Positions 27,821 to 36,349 of a DNA stretch of 64,000 bases are shown here, in pieces. The stretch is from an uncultured Psychroserpens sp. Its GTDB lineage: Bacteria; Bacteroidota; Bacteroidia; Flavobacteriales; Flavobacteriaceae. Location of the stretch: assembly GCA_947488655.1 (NCBI GenBank), contig CANKZZ010000001.1, positions 1 through 64,000 on the forward strand, given 5' to 3'. The notes below the pieces were generated by a model. The model had not been told where the DNA came from and did not search any database. It was given only the letters and a program-made list of their open reading frames with translations. The position numbers and the translations under genes are program-made. Position 1 is the stretch's first letter; every line of letters begins with the position of its first letter.

Positions 27821-28972
27821 ATGCTACCAAAAAAACTCCAAAACAAACTCGATAAGCGTCAACAAGACAATGCGTTTAGACAATTAGGATCATCCAATAA
27901 TCTCGTCGATTTTTCTTCTAACGATTATTTAGGGTTTTCAAAGTCTACAGCTATTTTTGAGAATGCTCACAAATATCTGTTAGACAACAACCTCACAAAA
28001 AACGGAGCAACAGGCTCACGATTATTATCTGGAAACAACCAACTTTTTAACCAAGTAGAACAACAAATAAGTGATTTTCATAATAGTGAGACTGCGCTCA
28101 TTTTTAATTCTGGTTACGATGCCAACTTAGGCTTTTTCTCATGTGTACCTCAACGAAATGATATTATCCTGTATGACCAATTTTGCCATGCATCCATTCG
28201 TGATGGTATTAATATGAGTAACGCAAAAGCATATAAGTTTGAACATAATAATTTGCAAGCGTTAGAAAAAGAGATTCTTCGCTTCGCTGTTAATGACAAC
28301 GATATATATGTCGTCACAGAGTCTGTGTTTTCTATGGATGGTGATTCTCCAAACCTAGAGCAACTCTCTAAAATATGTGCAATACACAATGCAAACCTCA
28401 TTATTGATGAAGCACACGCTGTTGGTGTTTTTGGGAATAACGGAAACGGATTGGTGAACGCGCTCCAATTAGAACACCAAGTTTTCGCAAGACTCATCAC
28501 CTTTGGCAAAGCGTTGGGATGTCATGGCGCAGCAATTTTAGGAAGCCAAAAACTCAAAGATTATCTCATCAATTTTTCGCGACCTTTTATTTATACTACA
28601 GCCTTGCCTCCACACTCGTTAGCGACGATAAAAGTTGCTTATAGTGAGCTTTCCATCACGAGCAATAGCGAAGAATCCCAATTAAATCAACTCCATCAAA
28701 ACATCATTTTTTTTAATTCTGAAATTAAACGACTGCAACTTCAGCAGTTATTTATAGATAGTAATTCGGCAATTCAATGTTGTATTATCTCCGGAAATGA
28801 GCAGGTAAAGCACATTTCCGAAGCATTAAAAAAACAAGGCTTTGACGTTAAAGCCATACTATCTCCAACGGTTACTAAAGATAAAGAGCGACTACGTTTT
28901 TGCTTACACAGTTACAATACTCCTAAAGAAATCACCAAAGTTTTAGAGTTACTCACTACCTTTACATTCTAA
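27821..28972 (+). CDS. bioF: 8-amino-7-oxononanoate synthase
   Basis: BioF condenses a pimeloyl thioester with alanine (PLP-dependent) in biotin synthesis. The 383-residue protein has GATGSRLLSGN near residues 62-72, the cofactor-site DEAHAVGVFG (Asp197, His200) and the Schiff-base Lys230 in TFGKALGCHGAA. The length is typical. It heads the biotin cluster bioF-DUF2007-bioD. To the eye it uses CTC and ATC codons more than its neighbours outside the cluster, which was not counted. Confidence 0.95.
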   Translation: MLPKKLQNKLDKRQQDNAFRQLGSSNNLVDFSSNDYLGFSKSTAIFENAHKYLLDNNLTKNGATGSRLLSGNNQLFNQVEQQISDFHNSETALIFNSGYDANLGFFSCVPQRNDIILYDQFCHASIRDGINMSNAKAYKFEHNNLQALEKEILRFAVNDNDIYVVTESVFSMDGDSPNLEQLSKICAIHNANLIIDEAHAVGVFGNNGNGLVNALQLEHQVFARLITFGKALGCHGAAILGSQKLKDYLINFSRPFIYTTALPPHSLATIKVAYSELSITSNSEESQLNQLHQNIIFFNSEIKRLQLQQLFIDSNSAIQCCIISGNEQVKHISEALKKQGFDVKAILSPTVTKDKERLRFCLHSYNTPKEITKVLELLTTFTF

Positions 28973-28990
28973 AATAGTTTATTAGAAAGT

Positions 28991-29431
28991 ATGAGTAACA
29001 TCTTTACAACAATAGCTAGATTTCAATACACCACAGAAGCTCAAATTATTAAAGGCAGGTTGGAGGCAGATGGTATAGAAGTTTTTCTAAAAGATCATTT
29101 AACTATAGATACAGATCCTTTAGTAAGCAACGCAATTGGAGGTGTAAAACTACAAGTACTATCTAAAGATGCCATGAAAGCAAAACATATTTTGAGCACC
29201 ATTAATAAGTACTCCTTAGATGATGATGGTAATCAAATTGAATGTCCAAATTGTAGTAGTGGCACAGTAGAATTATTTTCTACCATCACAAATTTTAAAT
29301 CATTTTTTGCCTTCTTGGTTGGGTTTATGTTTGGCACATTACCTTTTCATACGCGTTATAAATACAAGTGCGAAAACTGTAACACTCAATTTTCTAAAGA
29401 AGACATTAAACTTAAAAGCAACAACGCTTAA
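28991..29431 (+). CDS. DUF2007 protein with C-terminal zinc ribbon
   Basis: A 146-residue protein. Residues 5-70 match the DUF2007 pattern (ARFQYTTEAQIIKGRLEADGIEVFLKD, shown here in two halves of one helix-strand unit). CPNC and CENC pairs near residues 82 and 128 flank a short hydrophobic stretch. Function unknown; the family is called a putative signal-transducing protein. It sits 18 nt after bioF and 7 nt before bioD, so it is transcribed with them, but nothing in it points to biotin chemistry. Confidence 0.8.
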   Translation: MSNIFTTIARFQYTTEAQIIKGRLEADGIEVFLKDHLTIDTDPLVSNAIGGVKLQVLSKDAMKAKHILSTINKYSLDDDGNQIECPNCSSGTVELFSTITNFKSFFAFLVGFMFGTLPFHTRYKYKCENCNTQFSKEDIKLKSNNA

Positions 29432-29438
29432 TCTCATT

Positions 29439-30056
29439 ATGCAAACATATTTTATTACAGGTATAGGCACAGAAGTAGGCAAAACTATGGTCTCTGCAAT
29501 CGTAACAGAAGCTTTAAAGGCAGACTATTGGAAACCTATACAAGCAGGAGAACTAAACCATTGCGATAGCAAAAAAGTACAAGACCTTATATCAAATACA
29601 AATTCTAAATTTCACGAGAACAGCTATGCATTACAAACACCAATGAGTCCGCATGCTGCAGCAGATATCGAAAATATTACAATCGAACTCAAAAAGATAA
29701 AACCTCCAAAAACCAAAAATAATTTGGTAATTGAAGGAGCTGGCGGTTTGTTAGTACCTCTAAATCATAAAGACACAATTTTAGATCTTATCAAACCAAA
29801 CTACAAAGTCATTGTTGTATCAAGACATTATTTAGGCAGCATCAATCACACTCTTTTAACCATTAATCTATTAAAAGAAAAAGGGTTTGATGTATCTATT
29901 ATTTTCTCCGGAAATGAGCACAAAACAACAGAAAATATTATAACAACAATGACGAATGTAAACGTTATTGGGCGAATCGATGAAGAACCTTATTTTGATA
30001 AAAATGTGATTTTGGAATACGCGGAAGAATTGAGAAGCAACTTGAAATCATTATAG
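29439..30056 (+). CDS. bioD: Dethiobiotin synthetase
   Basis: BioD closes the ureido ring of dethiobiotin with CO2 and ATP. The 205-residue protein starts MQTYFITGIGTEVGKT, with the P-loop GIGTEVGKT at 8-16 and a conserved VIEGAGGLLVPL. The ATG at 29439 is chosen because the frame upstream of it lies inside the DUF2007 gene and adds unrelated residues. It is shorter than the E. coli enzyme (225) but complete in its motifs. Confidence 0.95.
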   Translation: MQTYFITGIGTEVGKTMVSAIVTEALKADYWKPIQAGELNHCDSKKVQDLISNTNSKFHENSYALQTPMSPHAAADIENITIELKKIKPPKTKNNLVIEGAGGLLVPLNHKDTILDLIKPNYKVIVVSRHYLGSINHTLLTINLLKEKGFDVSIIFSGNEHKTTENIITTMTNVNVIGRIDEEPYFDKNVILEYAEELRSNLKSL

Positions 30057-30319
30057 AAAAATACAATCCATTGTGCTCTCAAAATGAAATTAGATATTCG
30101 AGTCCCAAATTTCGACAACGTCGAAAAAATGTCAATCTGCAGAAATAATGAGAGAAAGAATGGAGATGCAAAGCAAAGCTTTAAGCACGTAATTCTGAAA
30201 GCGAATGTTTCACAGGAATTTCCTCAGATTGTCTTGATTTTTGGTTCGTTTTGCATCAAGTCAAAATGAATAGAGAAAAAGTAACTAGACTTCTAGCTAT
30301 ACGAGTATAAAAAAACAGT

Positions 30320-30327
30320 TAATTTTG
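30320..30327 (+). promoter_or_regulatory. Candidate -7 box for bioA
   Basis: TAATTTTG fits TAnnTTTG about 130 nt before the bioA start. No -33 TTG is visible. The leader would contain the inverted-repeat element at 30376-30444. Confidence 0.35.
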
Positions 30328-30375
30328 TTAGTGTAAGTAAATGGCAAAGCCAAATTAAGGTTATCAAAAAATGAG

Positions 30376-30444
30376 ATGCTGACATCGAAGATTCATGAAT
30401 ACTTTATCAAACAATAAAGATTGATGAATAAACAAGTTCAGCAT
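30376..30444. repeat. Nested inverted-repeat element upstream of bioA
   Basis: Outer arms ATGCTGA (30376-30382) and TCAGCAT (30438-30444) enclose two near-identical 14-mers (AAGATTCATGAATA at 30388-30401 and AAGATTGATGAATA at 30417-30430). Between these lie inverted arms CTTTAT and ATAAAG. It resembles the short palindromic intergenic units spread through flavobacterial genomes. Confidence 0.5.
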
Positions 30445-30454
30445 GACAACGAGT

Positions 30455-31720
30455 ATGAAATTAAAACAAAGAGATAAAAAACACCTCTGGCATCCATTAA
30501 AGCAACACCAATTACAGCCAGAAAGTTTAGCAATTGTAAAAGCAAAAGGCTGCATCTTAACAGACGAAGATGGTAATGATTATATTGACGCCATTTCCTC
30601 TTGGTACACATCAATGTATGGACATTGCAATGATTACATCATCGAGAAAACTTATGCGCAAATGCAGCAACTCGACCAAATCATGTTTAGTGATTTTACG
30701 CATGAGCCAGCAATTGAACTATCTGAAAAACTTATAAAAATTCTACCAAAAGGTCAAAACAAGATTTTTTTTAATGATAATGGCTCAACAGCTGTAGAAG
30801 CTGCTATTAAAATGGCGTTACAATATCATTTTAATAAAAATGATAAACGCTCTGTGTTTATAGCGTTTGAAAACGGGTTTCATGGCGACACCTTTGGCGC
30901 TATGAGCGTTTCTGGTTTATCAGTATATAATGGTCCTTTTGAGGAGTTTTTAATAGATGTTAAACGCATTCCTACACCAAATGGTAACAATCATGATTTA
31001 ATCATCAACCAACTACGCACGCTAGCGTTAGAAAATGATATCGCTGGTTTTATCTACGAGCCATTAGTACAAGGAGCTGCAGGAATGAAAATTCATGATG
31101 CACAGGGTTTAAATAGTATTCTATCATTTTGCAAACAACATAAAATCTTAACTATTGCCGACGAAGTCATGACAGGTTTTGGTAAAACAGGACGTTATTT
31201 CGCTTCAGATTATATCGAAACCAAACCAGATATTATTTGTTTAAGTAAAGCGTTAACCGCAGGATTAATACCTATGGCAATTACCTCATGCACACAAGAT
31301 ATTTATGATGCATTTTTAAGTAACGATATGGCAAAAGGCTTTTTTCATTGTCATACCTACTCTGCAAATCCAATAGCGTGTGCAACTGCAATTGCTGGAA
31401 TTGACCTATTGATTTCTTCGGAAATTCAACAAAGCATTAAACATATTTCTAAAGCTCATATAGAATTTGAACACAAAATAAAAAATCATCCAAAAGTCAA
31501 CGCAACCAGATGTTTAGGTGTAATTTTCGCATTAGACCTCAACACCAAAATGGAACGCTATGGAGATTTAAGAGATAAACTACTTAAATTCTTTATGGAT
31601 CGAGATGTCTTTTTAAGACCTTTAGGCAATACCATTTATATTCAAGTGCCTTATGTGATTTCTAATGCGCAACTCAAAAAAGTGTATCAGGTTATTGAAG
31701 AGGCTTTAGAGATTATCTAA
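30455..31720 (+). CDS. bioA: Adenosylmethionine--8-amino-7-oxononanoate aminotransferase
   Basis: BioA transfers the amino group from SAM to KAPA, using PLP. The protein has the signature LWHPLKQHQ at the N-terminus, the NGSTAVEAAIK and ADEVMTGFGKTG motifs, and the PLP lysine in CLSKALTAG (Lys265). I prefer the ATG at 30455 (421 residues). An in-frame ATG at 30443 falls inside the right arm of the upstream repeat. The gene is separated from bioD by a gene-free stretch but reads in the same direction, so it belongs to the biotin cluster, perhaps with its own promoter. Confidence 0.94.
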   Translation: MKLKQRDKKHLWHPLKQHQLQPESLAIVKAKGCILTDEDGNDYIDAISSWYTSMYGHCNDYIIEKTYAQMQQLDQIMFSDFTHEPAIELSEKLIKILPKGQNKIFFNDNGSTAVEAAIKMALQYHFNKNDKRSVFIAFENGFHGDTFGAMSVSGLSVYNGPFEEFLIDVKRIPTPNGNNHDLIINQLRTLALENDIAGFIYEPLVQGAAGMKIHDAQGLNSILSFCKQHKILTIADEVMTGFGKTGRYFASDYIETKPDIICLSKALTAGLIPMAITSCTQDIYDAFLSNDMAKGFFHCHTYSANPIACATAIAGIDLLISSEIQQSIKHISKAHIEFEHKIKNHPKVNATRCLGVIFALDLNTKMERYGDLRDKLLKFFMDRDVFLRPLGNTIYIQVPYVISNAQLKKVYQVIEEALEII

Positions 31721-31752
31721 CTAACATCGGCACGATAATAGAACGATATTAA

Positions 31753-31760
31753 TATCTTTG
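31753..31760 (+). promoter_or_regulatory. Candidate -7 box for the ketoacyl synthase gene
   Basis: TATCTTTG matches TAnnTTTG, 16 nt before the TTG start at 31777; no clear -33 element. Confidence 0.35.
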
Positions 31761-31776
31761 TCAAAACAAAAATTAC

Positions 31777-32940
31777 TTGCAACACCCAATTTCTATAACC
31801 GCAATGTCATCCATTTCTCCTTTAGGTAAGTCTCCTAATAAAATCTGGAACAATTACTTAAATGATTCTCATTGTTTTACTGAAAAAGACGGTGTTTTAG
31901 TGGCTACATTTCCGAAGGAATTAAAAGCAGATATAGAACAATTAAGACAATCCAATACAAAATACAAATCATTAGACGACTCGGTTTTGTTTGCCATTTT
32001 CGCATCAAGACAAGCGATTAAAAATGCTGGATGGACGTCTACTGATAACTTTGGAATCAACATAGGATCTTCAAGAGGTGCAACCGCACTTTTTGAAAAT
32101 TATCACGAAGAATTTCTACGGAATAAAAAAGCAGAAACCCTTACATCTCCAACCACAACCTTAGGAAACATATCCTCATGGGTTGCTCATGATTTACAAA
32201 CGCAAGGCCCAGAAATTTCGCATTCTATCACCTGCTCTACTGCTTTACATGCAATGCTAAATGGTATTGCATGGATCAACTCTGGTATGTGCGATAAATT
32301 TTTAGTTGGTGGTAGCGAAGCGCCTTTAACTGCATTTACGATTGCCCAAATGCAAGCTTTGAAAATTTATTCAAGAGCAAGTTGCCATTTAGATCAGAAC
32401 GAAGAATCTCATTACCCAAACCAAGCCCTAAACCTCAACAAAACCGAAAACACCATGATACTCGGTGAAGGTGCTACAATGGCTTGTTTAGAATCTGGAA
32501 CAACCAAAAACGCTTTAGCAAAAATTATAGGTATTGGCTATGCAACAGAGCCTTTAGAGCACAATGCCTCTTTATCTACAAATGCTATTTGTTTTCAACG
32601 CTCAATGGCAATGGCTTTGGGTCAATTGAACCCTCAAGATGTTGACATTGTTGTTACTCATACACCAGGAACAATTAAAGGTGACCAGGCAGAAATAAAT
32701 GCCATAAATGAAATTTTTTGTAACAAAATGCCTGTATTAACTACTAATAAGTGGAAGATAGGTCACAGCCTTGGTGCCTCTGGACTTTTAAGTATTGAAA
32801 TGGCAATTCTAATGTTACAACATCAAAAATTCATTTCAGTCCCTTATATAAAAACCGAAGTTCCAAAACGCATCAAACATATTCTTGTTAATGCTGTTGG
32901 ATTTGGAGGCAATGCAGTATCTATTTTACTTTCAAAATAA
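31777..32940 (+). CDS. Beta-ketoacyl synthase in the biotin cluster
   Basis: A 387-residue thiolase-fold condensing enzyme of the KAS I/II type. The catalytic Cys153 is in SITCSTALHA, His295 in THTPGTIKGD, and Lys325/His330 in NKWKIGHSLGASG, so the Cys-His-His set is intact. It starts with TTG at 31777, which supplies the first strand (ISITAMSSISPLG); the next ATG at 31804 would cut into it. It lies 56 nt after bioA. Its place suggests a part in making the pimeloyl moiety or another acyl chain, a role known for the KAS III-type BioZ, but this is inference. Confidence 0.85.
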   Translation: MQHPISITAMSSISPLGKSPNKIWNNYLNDSHCFTEKDGVLVATFPKELKADIEQLRQSNTKYKSLDDSVLFAIFASRQAIKNAGWTSTDNFGINIGSSRGATALFENYHEEFLRNKKAETLTSPTTTLGNISSWVAHDLQTQGPEISHSITCSTALHAMLNGIAWINSGMCDKFLVGGSEAPLTAFTIAQMQALKIYSRASCHLDQNEESHYPNQALNLNKTENTMILGEGATMACLESGTTKNALAKIIGIGYATEPLEHNASLSTNAICFQRSMAMALGQLNPQDVDIVVTHTPGTIKGDQAEINAINEIFCNKMPVLTTNKWKIGHSLGASGLLSIEMAILMLQHQKFISVPYIKTEVPKRIKHILVNAVGFGGNAVSILLSK

Positions 32941-33010
32941 CATTTATTTATAGTGTAAGACTCTTTTAAAGGTCTTATATTTCAATATTAATTCTTAATA
33001 CTAACCGATT

Positions 33011-33640
33011 ATGGAATGGTTTTCAGCTTTAGATGGATTCTCGCAATTCTTTTGGGTCATTGCGCTCATTGGCTCTCTAATTTTCGTTTTTGTTATCATT
33101 ACTACATTTCTTGGAATGGATGGTGGCGACGATTTTGATGGTGTTGATTCTGAAATAGATGCAGATGGAGGCATTGGCTTTCAATTTATAACCTTTAAAA
33201 ACCTAGTTGGTTTCTTTACCATTTTTGGATGGATAGGCATCGCTTGTATAAATGCAGGGTTTTCAAAACCAATAACAGTAGTAGTTTCCTTATTTTGTGG
33301 TTTATTAATGATGACCATCATGGCAGCAATGTTTTATGCTATGGGTAAATTAACAGATAGTGGTACTTTAAATTATAAAAATGCTATTGGTGCCATAGGC
33401 GAAATTTATCTAACTGTTGGCGCAAATCGTGAGAGTATGGGAAAAGTAAGTGTTAGAGTTCAAGGCACTTTGAGAGAACTTGAAGCACTATCAGATTCGT
33501 TGTCAGAGCTTAAATCTGGCACCATTATTAAAGTGGTAGATGTTACCAGCAACGGTATATTAATAGTAGAACAAACAAAAAAAGCAATAGAACCAATTAA
33601 AACCAAAACATATGAACTACCTAGTGACACAAAACTTTGA
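33011..33640 (+). CDS. NfeD-like membrane protein (YuaF-type flotillin partner)
   Basis: A 209-residue protein with membrane segments near residues 14-35, 62-80 and 85-108, an acidic loop (DGGDDFDGVDSEID), and a C-terminal beta-rich domain from about 125 (GAIGEIYLTV...GTIIKVVDV) that fits the NfeD OB-fold. NfeD proteins pair with flotillin/SPFH proteins, as YuaF with FloT in Bacillus. Here the flotillin gene starts inside its last codons (29-base overlap), which supports that pairing. Confidence 0.8.
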   Translation: MEWFSALDGFSQFFWVIALIGSLIFVFVIITTFLGMDGGDDFDGVDSEIDADGGIGFQFITFKNLVGFFTIFGWIGIACINAGFSKPITVVVSLFCGLLMMTIMAAMFYAMGKLTDSGTLNYKNAIGAIGEIYLTVGANRESMGKVSVRVQGTLRELEALSDSLSELKSGTIIKVVDVTSNGILIVEQTKKAIEPIKTKTYELPSDTKL

Positions 33641-35039
33641 TTTAGGATTTCCTATTGCAGCAGTTGCTGCAATACTATTCATCTTTGTCTTTTTAATCAT
33701 TCTTATAAAACGTTATAAGCGTTGTCCATCTGACCGTATTTTAGTGGTCTATGGTAAAGTAGGTGGAGGCCAATCGGCAAAATGTATTCATGGTGGAGCA
33801 GCCTTTATTGTTCCAGTATTTCAGGATTATGAATTTCTAGATTTAACGCCAATTTCTATTGAGGTGAATCTTGTAAATGCATTATCTAAGCAAAACATTC
33901 GTGTAAATGTACCTTCACGATTTACTATTGGAGTTTCTACAGAACCTGGTGTGATGCAAAATGCAGCAGAACGTTTATTAGGCTTAGGTCAAAATGAAAT
34001 TCAAGAATTAGCACAAGAAATTATTTTTGGACAATTACGTTTAGTAGTTGCCTCTATGGATATTGAAGAAATTAATAACGATCGTGATAAATTTTTAACT
34101 AACATTTCTGCAAGTGTTGAGTCTGAATTAAAGAAAGTAGGTCTAAAATTAATCAACGTAAATATTACAGATATCGTTGATGAGTCTGGATACATTGAGG
34201 CACTTGGTAAAGAAGCTGCAGCACACGCAATTAACGCTGCACGTAAATCGGTTGCAGAGAAAACTAGAGACGGTTCTATTGGTGAAGCAAATGCTGTACA
34301 AGATGAAAGAACTCAAGTTGCTGCTGCCAACGCACAAGCTGTTGAAGGAGAAAACACTGCAAAAATTGCAGTCGCAAATTCAGATTCGTTACGTCGTCAA
34401 CGTGAAGCAGAAGCTGAGCGTGTGGCAATCGCCTCAGAGAAAGTACAGAGTGCAAAAGCATTGCAAGAATCATATGCTGCAGAGCAAGAAGCAGAAACTG
34501 CAAGAGCAGAACGTGAGCGTTCTTCTCAAATGGCAGATGTTATTGTTCCTGCGGAAATTGATAAACGTAAAGTGGAGATAGATGCAGAAGCAGAGGCTGA
34601 ACGCATTAGAAGACGAGCAAAAGGTGAGGCAGATGCGATATTATTTAAAGCGCAAGCCGAAGCGCAAGGTCAGTTTGAAGTTTTAACAAAACAAGCTGCT
34701 GGTATGGAGCAAATTGTTAAAGCTGCAGGAAACTCAAGTCGTGATGCAGTATTATTGTTAATTGCAGATAAATTACCAGAATTGGTGAGATTGCAAGCTG
34801 AAGCTATCAAAAACATTAAGATTGATAAAGTTACCGTTTGGGATAATGGAAGTAAAGGCGAAGATGGAAAATCATCTACAGCTAATTTCTTATCAGGAAT
34901 GTACAAATCGGTTCCACCACTTCAAGAAATGTTTAATATGGCTGGTATGGATTTGCCTGAGTATTTAAAAGGGAAGGACAAAGTACAACCAGAAGACGCT
35001 AAAATTCTTCCGAAGAAAAAAGAAGACGATAAAAGCTAA
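33612..35039 (+). CDS. Flotillin-like SPFH-domain protein
   Basis: A 475-residue protein with an N-terminal membrane segment (residues 14-33), then a Band 7/SPFH domain (ILVVYGKVGGGQSAKCIHGG ... VNVPSRFTIGVSTEPG) to about residue 200. A long Ala/Glu-rich coiled coil spans about 200-370 (EAEAERIRRRAKGEADA). The C-terminus is acidic and lysine-rich. Flotillins form membrane microdomain scaffolds. The ATG overlaps the NfeD-like gene by 29 bases. A strong terminator follows. The closest architecture is FloT/YqiK. Confidence 0.9.
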   Translation: MNYLVTQNFDLGFPIAAVAAILFIFVFLIILIKRYKRCPSDRILVVYGKVGGGQSAKCIHGGAAFIVPVFQDYEFLDLTPISIEVNLVNALSKQNIRVNVPSRFTIGVSTEPGVMQNAAERLLGLGQNEIQELAQEIIFGQLRLVVASMDIEEINNDRDKFLTNISASVESELKKVGLKLINVNITDIVDESGYIEALGKEAAAHAINAARKSVAEKTRDGSIGEANAVQDERTQVAAANAQAVEGENTAKIAVANSDSLRRQREAEAERVAIASEKVQSAKALQESYAAEQEAETARAERERSSQMADVIVPAEIDKRKVEIDAEAEAERIRRRAKGEADAILFKAQAEAQGQFEVLTKQAAGMEQIVKAAGNSSRDAVLLLIADKLPELVRLQAEAIKNIKIDKVTVWDNGSKGEDGKSSTANFLSGMYKSVPPLQEMFNMAGMDLPEYLKGKDKVQPEDAKILPKKKEDDKS

Positions 35040-35054
35040 TGTTATATAGATTGA

Positions 35055-35080
35055 AAAATCCGCCATGTGGCGGATTTTTT
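35055..35080 (+). terminator. Rho-independent terminator after the flotillin gene
   Basis: A 10-bp stem AAAATCCGCC / GGCGGATTTT with loop ATGT, followed by T residues. Confidence 0.9.
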
Positions 35081-35097
35081 GTTATACTTTATGTTAA

Positions 35098-35237
35098 GTA
35101 TCTATTATCTACATTGAAGAGATTCTTCAGTCATACTTCTTTCTGAATGACAGTAGGCCATTAATTAATAACTAGTTTTTAAAAAAAATCTAAATGTCAT
35201 TCATAACGCAGTGAAGAATCTTTTTTATAATAGATAC
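35098..35237. repeat. 140-bp element with terminal inverted repeats (MITE-like)
   Basis: Perfect 11-bp ends GTATCTATTAT (35098-35108) and ATAATAGATAC (35227-35237) enclose two further mirrored pairs: GATTCTTCA/TGAAGAATC (35121-35129, 35212-35220) and TGAATGACA/TGTCATTCA (35144-35152, 35195-35203). No coding capacity. It fills most of the gene-free stretch 35040-35345; the rest of that stretch shows only the flotillin terminator and A/T-rich sequence. Confidence 0.65.
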
Positions 35238-35345
35238 CAGCAACTTAAATAATTAAAATTCTTCAATGCGTTATATAATACAACTAGAGTTTAGCTAATT
35301 TAGAGGCAGACATTTTTCTTTTATATTTACAATAAATTCATCCTT

Positions 35346-36314
35346 ATGACCTCTACATTAAAAACTTTACTTGTTTTTGCATGTTTCACATGTTCAACGA
35401 TATATTCCCAAACAGACCCAAACATCTTCGAGAAATTCGAATCTAAATTCTACACCATAGATGGTTACAAAATTAATGTTGAAGTTTTAGGAGAAGGTGA
35501 TCCTATATTTTTTCTTCCTGGAGGTCCAGGAAATTCTCACGATTATATGCAAGGTGCTTTTGGTCAGTATTACAAAACCAATACGGTTGTCTTTTTTGAT
35601 TGGTTAGGTCGTGGTAAGAGTGATGATGCAAAAGATGTTAGTGAATATAGTGTCGAAGCAGATGTGGAACTCATTGAAAAACTTCGTCAACTCCTCAAAT
35701 TTGAAAAGATTTCTCTCGTTGGTCATTCTTATGGTACTGTACCTGCTCAAGCTTATGCCATAAAATATAAAGACAATGTCAAAAATATGGTACTTATAAA
35801 TGGATTTCATTCTGGAGCGATGTGGCAAGCCAATTGTGATAGTTATAATAATTATGCAAAAACGCATTTTCCAGAGAAATGGGTTGCTGTTGATTCGCTT
35901 CGTAAATTAGGATATTTGTCTAGTCAAGAGCCTTTAAAAAGTGTGTATGGTGATTTTCCGACGAAATACATCTACTATCATAATACGACGTTGCGCTCTA
36001 AAGTTCCGAAGAAAACATTTAGAGGTTGGGCAGGAGATGTGTACACCACAATTATAGGTAAAGATGGTGATTTTGATGTGTCTGGTAGTATGATAAATCA
36101 AGATTACAGACAACAACTAAAAGATGTTAAAGCAAAAACTTTAATTGTTGCAGGTCGTTATGATGGTGTATCTACTCCAGAGTTTGCTGTACAATATAAA
36201 ACCTTTATGCCTCAGGCTCAGTTTGAAATGTTTGAGCAAAGTGGGCATAATCCTTATCTTGAAGAACCCAAAAAATTTTATGCCCTTTTTGATGATTTTA
36301 TGGGTGTAAAATAA
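35346..36314 (+). CDS. Exported alpha/beta hydrolase, prolyl-iminopeptidase-like
   Basis: A 322-residue protein with a signal peptide (to about residue 21, ...STIYSQ). It has the oxyanion motif FLPGGPGNSHDY, typical of peptidase S33, nucleophile Ser128 in VGHSYG, an acid in AGRYDGVSTPE and the His in SGHNPYLEEP. So the triad looks intact. It lies 35 nt before bioB. A BioH-like pimeloyl-ester hydrolase is possible by position, but the signal peptide and the GGPG motif argue for a periplasmic peptidase or esterase. Confidence 0.82.
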   Translation: MTSTLKTLLVFACFTCSTIYSQTDPNIFEKFESKFYTIDGYKINVEVLGEGDPIFFLPGGPGNSHDYMQGAFGQYYKTNTVVFFDWLGRGKSDDAKDVSEYSVEADVELIEKLRQLLKFEKISLVGHSYGTVPAQAYAIKYKDNVKNMVLINGFHSGAMWQANCDSYNNYAKTHFPEKWVAVDSLRKLGYLSSQEPLKSVYGDFPTKYIYYHNTTLRSKVPKKTFRGWAGDVYTTIIGKDGDFDVSGSMINQDYRQQLKDVKAKTLIVAGRYDGVSTPEFAVQYKTFMPQAQFEMFEQSGHNPYLEEPKKFYALFDDFMGVK

Positions 36315-36349
36315 GTATTTTTGATTTTTAAAATGACTAACTGATTACT

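Larger units (their letters stand above)
30057..30454. other. 398-bp gene-free stretch between bioD and bioA
   Basis: No credible gene is seen; a 61-codon frame in it has no recognisable features. It holds a short dyad TTCGAC-AAC-GTCGAA (30111-30125), a -7 box TAATTTTG (30320-30327) that may serve bioA, and a nested inverted-repeat element at 30376-30444 that reaches to the start of bioA. Confidence 0.6.

Noticed and set aside
29307-29438. Upstream extension of bioD
   Set aside because: These bases belong to the DUF2007 gene in another frame; BioD begins naturally at 29439 with MQTYFITG.
30111-30125. TTCGAC/GTCGAA hairpin after bioD as a terminator
   Set aside because: It is followed by A residues on the plus strand, and there is no minus-strand gene for it to serve.
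30084-30269. 61-codon plus-strand frame between bioD and bioA
   Set aside because: Low-complexity composition, no recognisable motif and no promoter or ribosome-binding context; probably chance.
32958-32977. AAGAC/GTCTT hairpin after the ketoacyl synthase as a terminator
   Set aside because: Only a 5-bp stem with a 10-nt loop and no real T-run.
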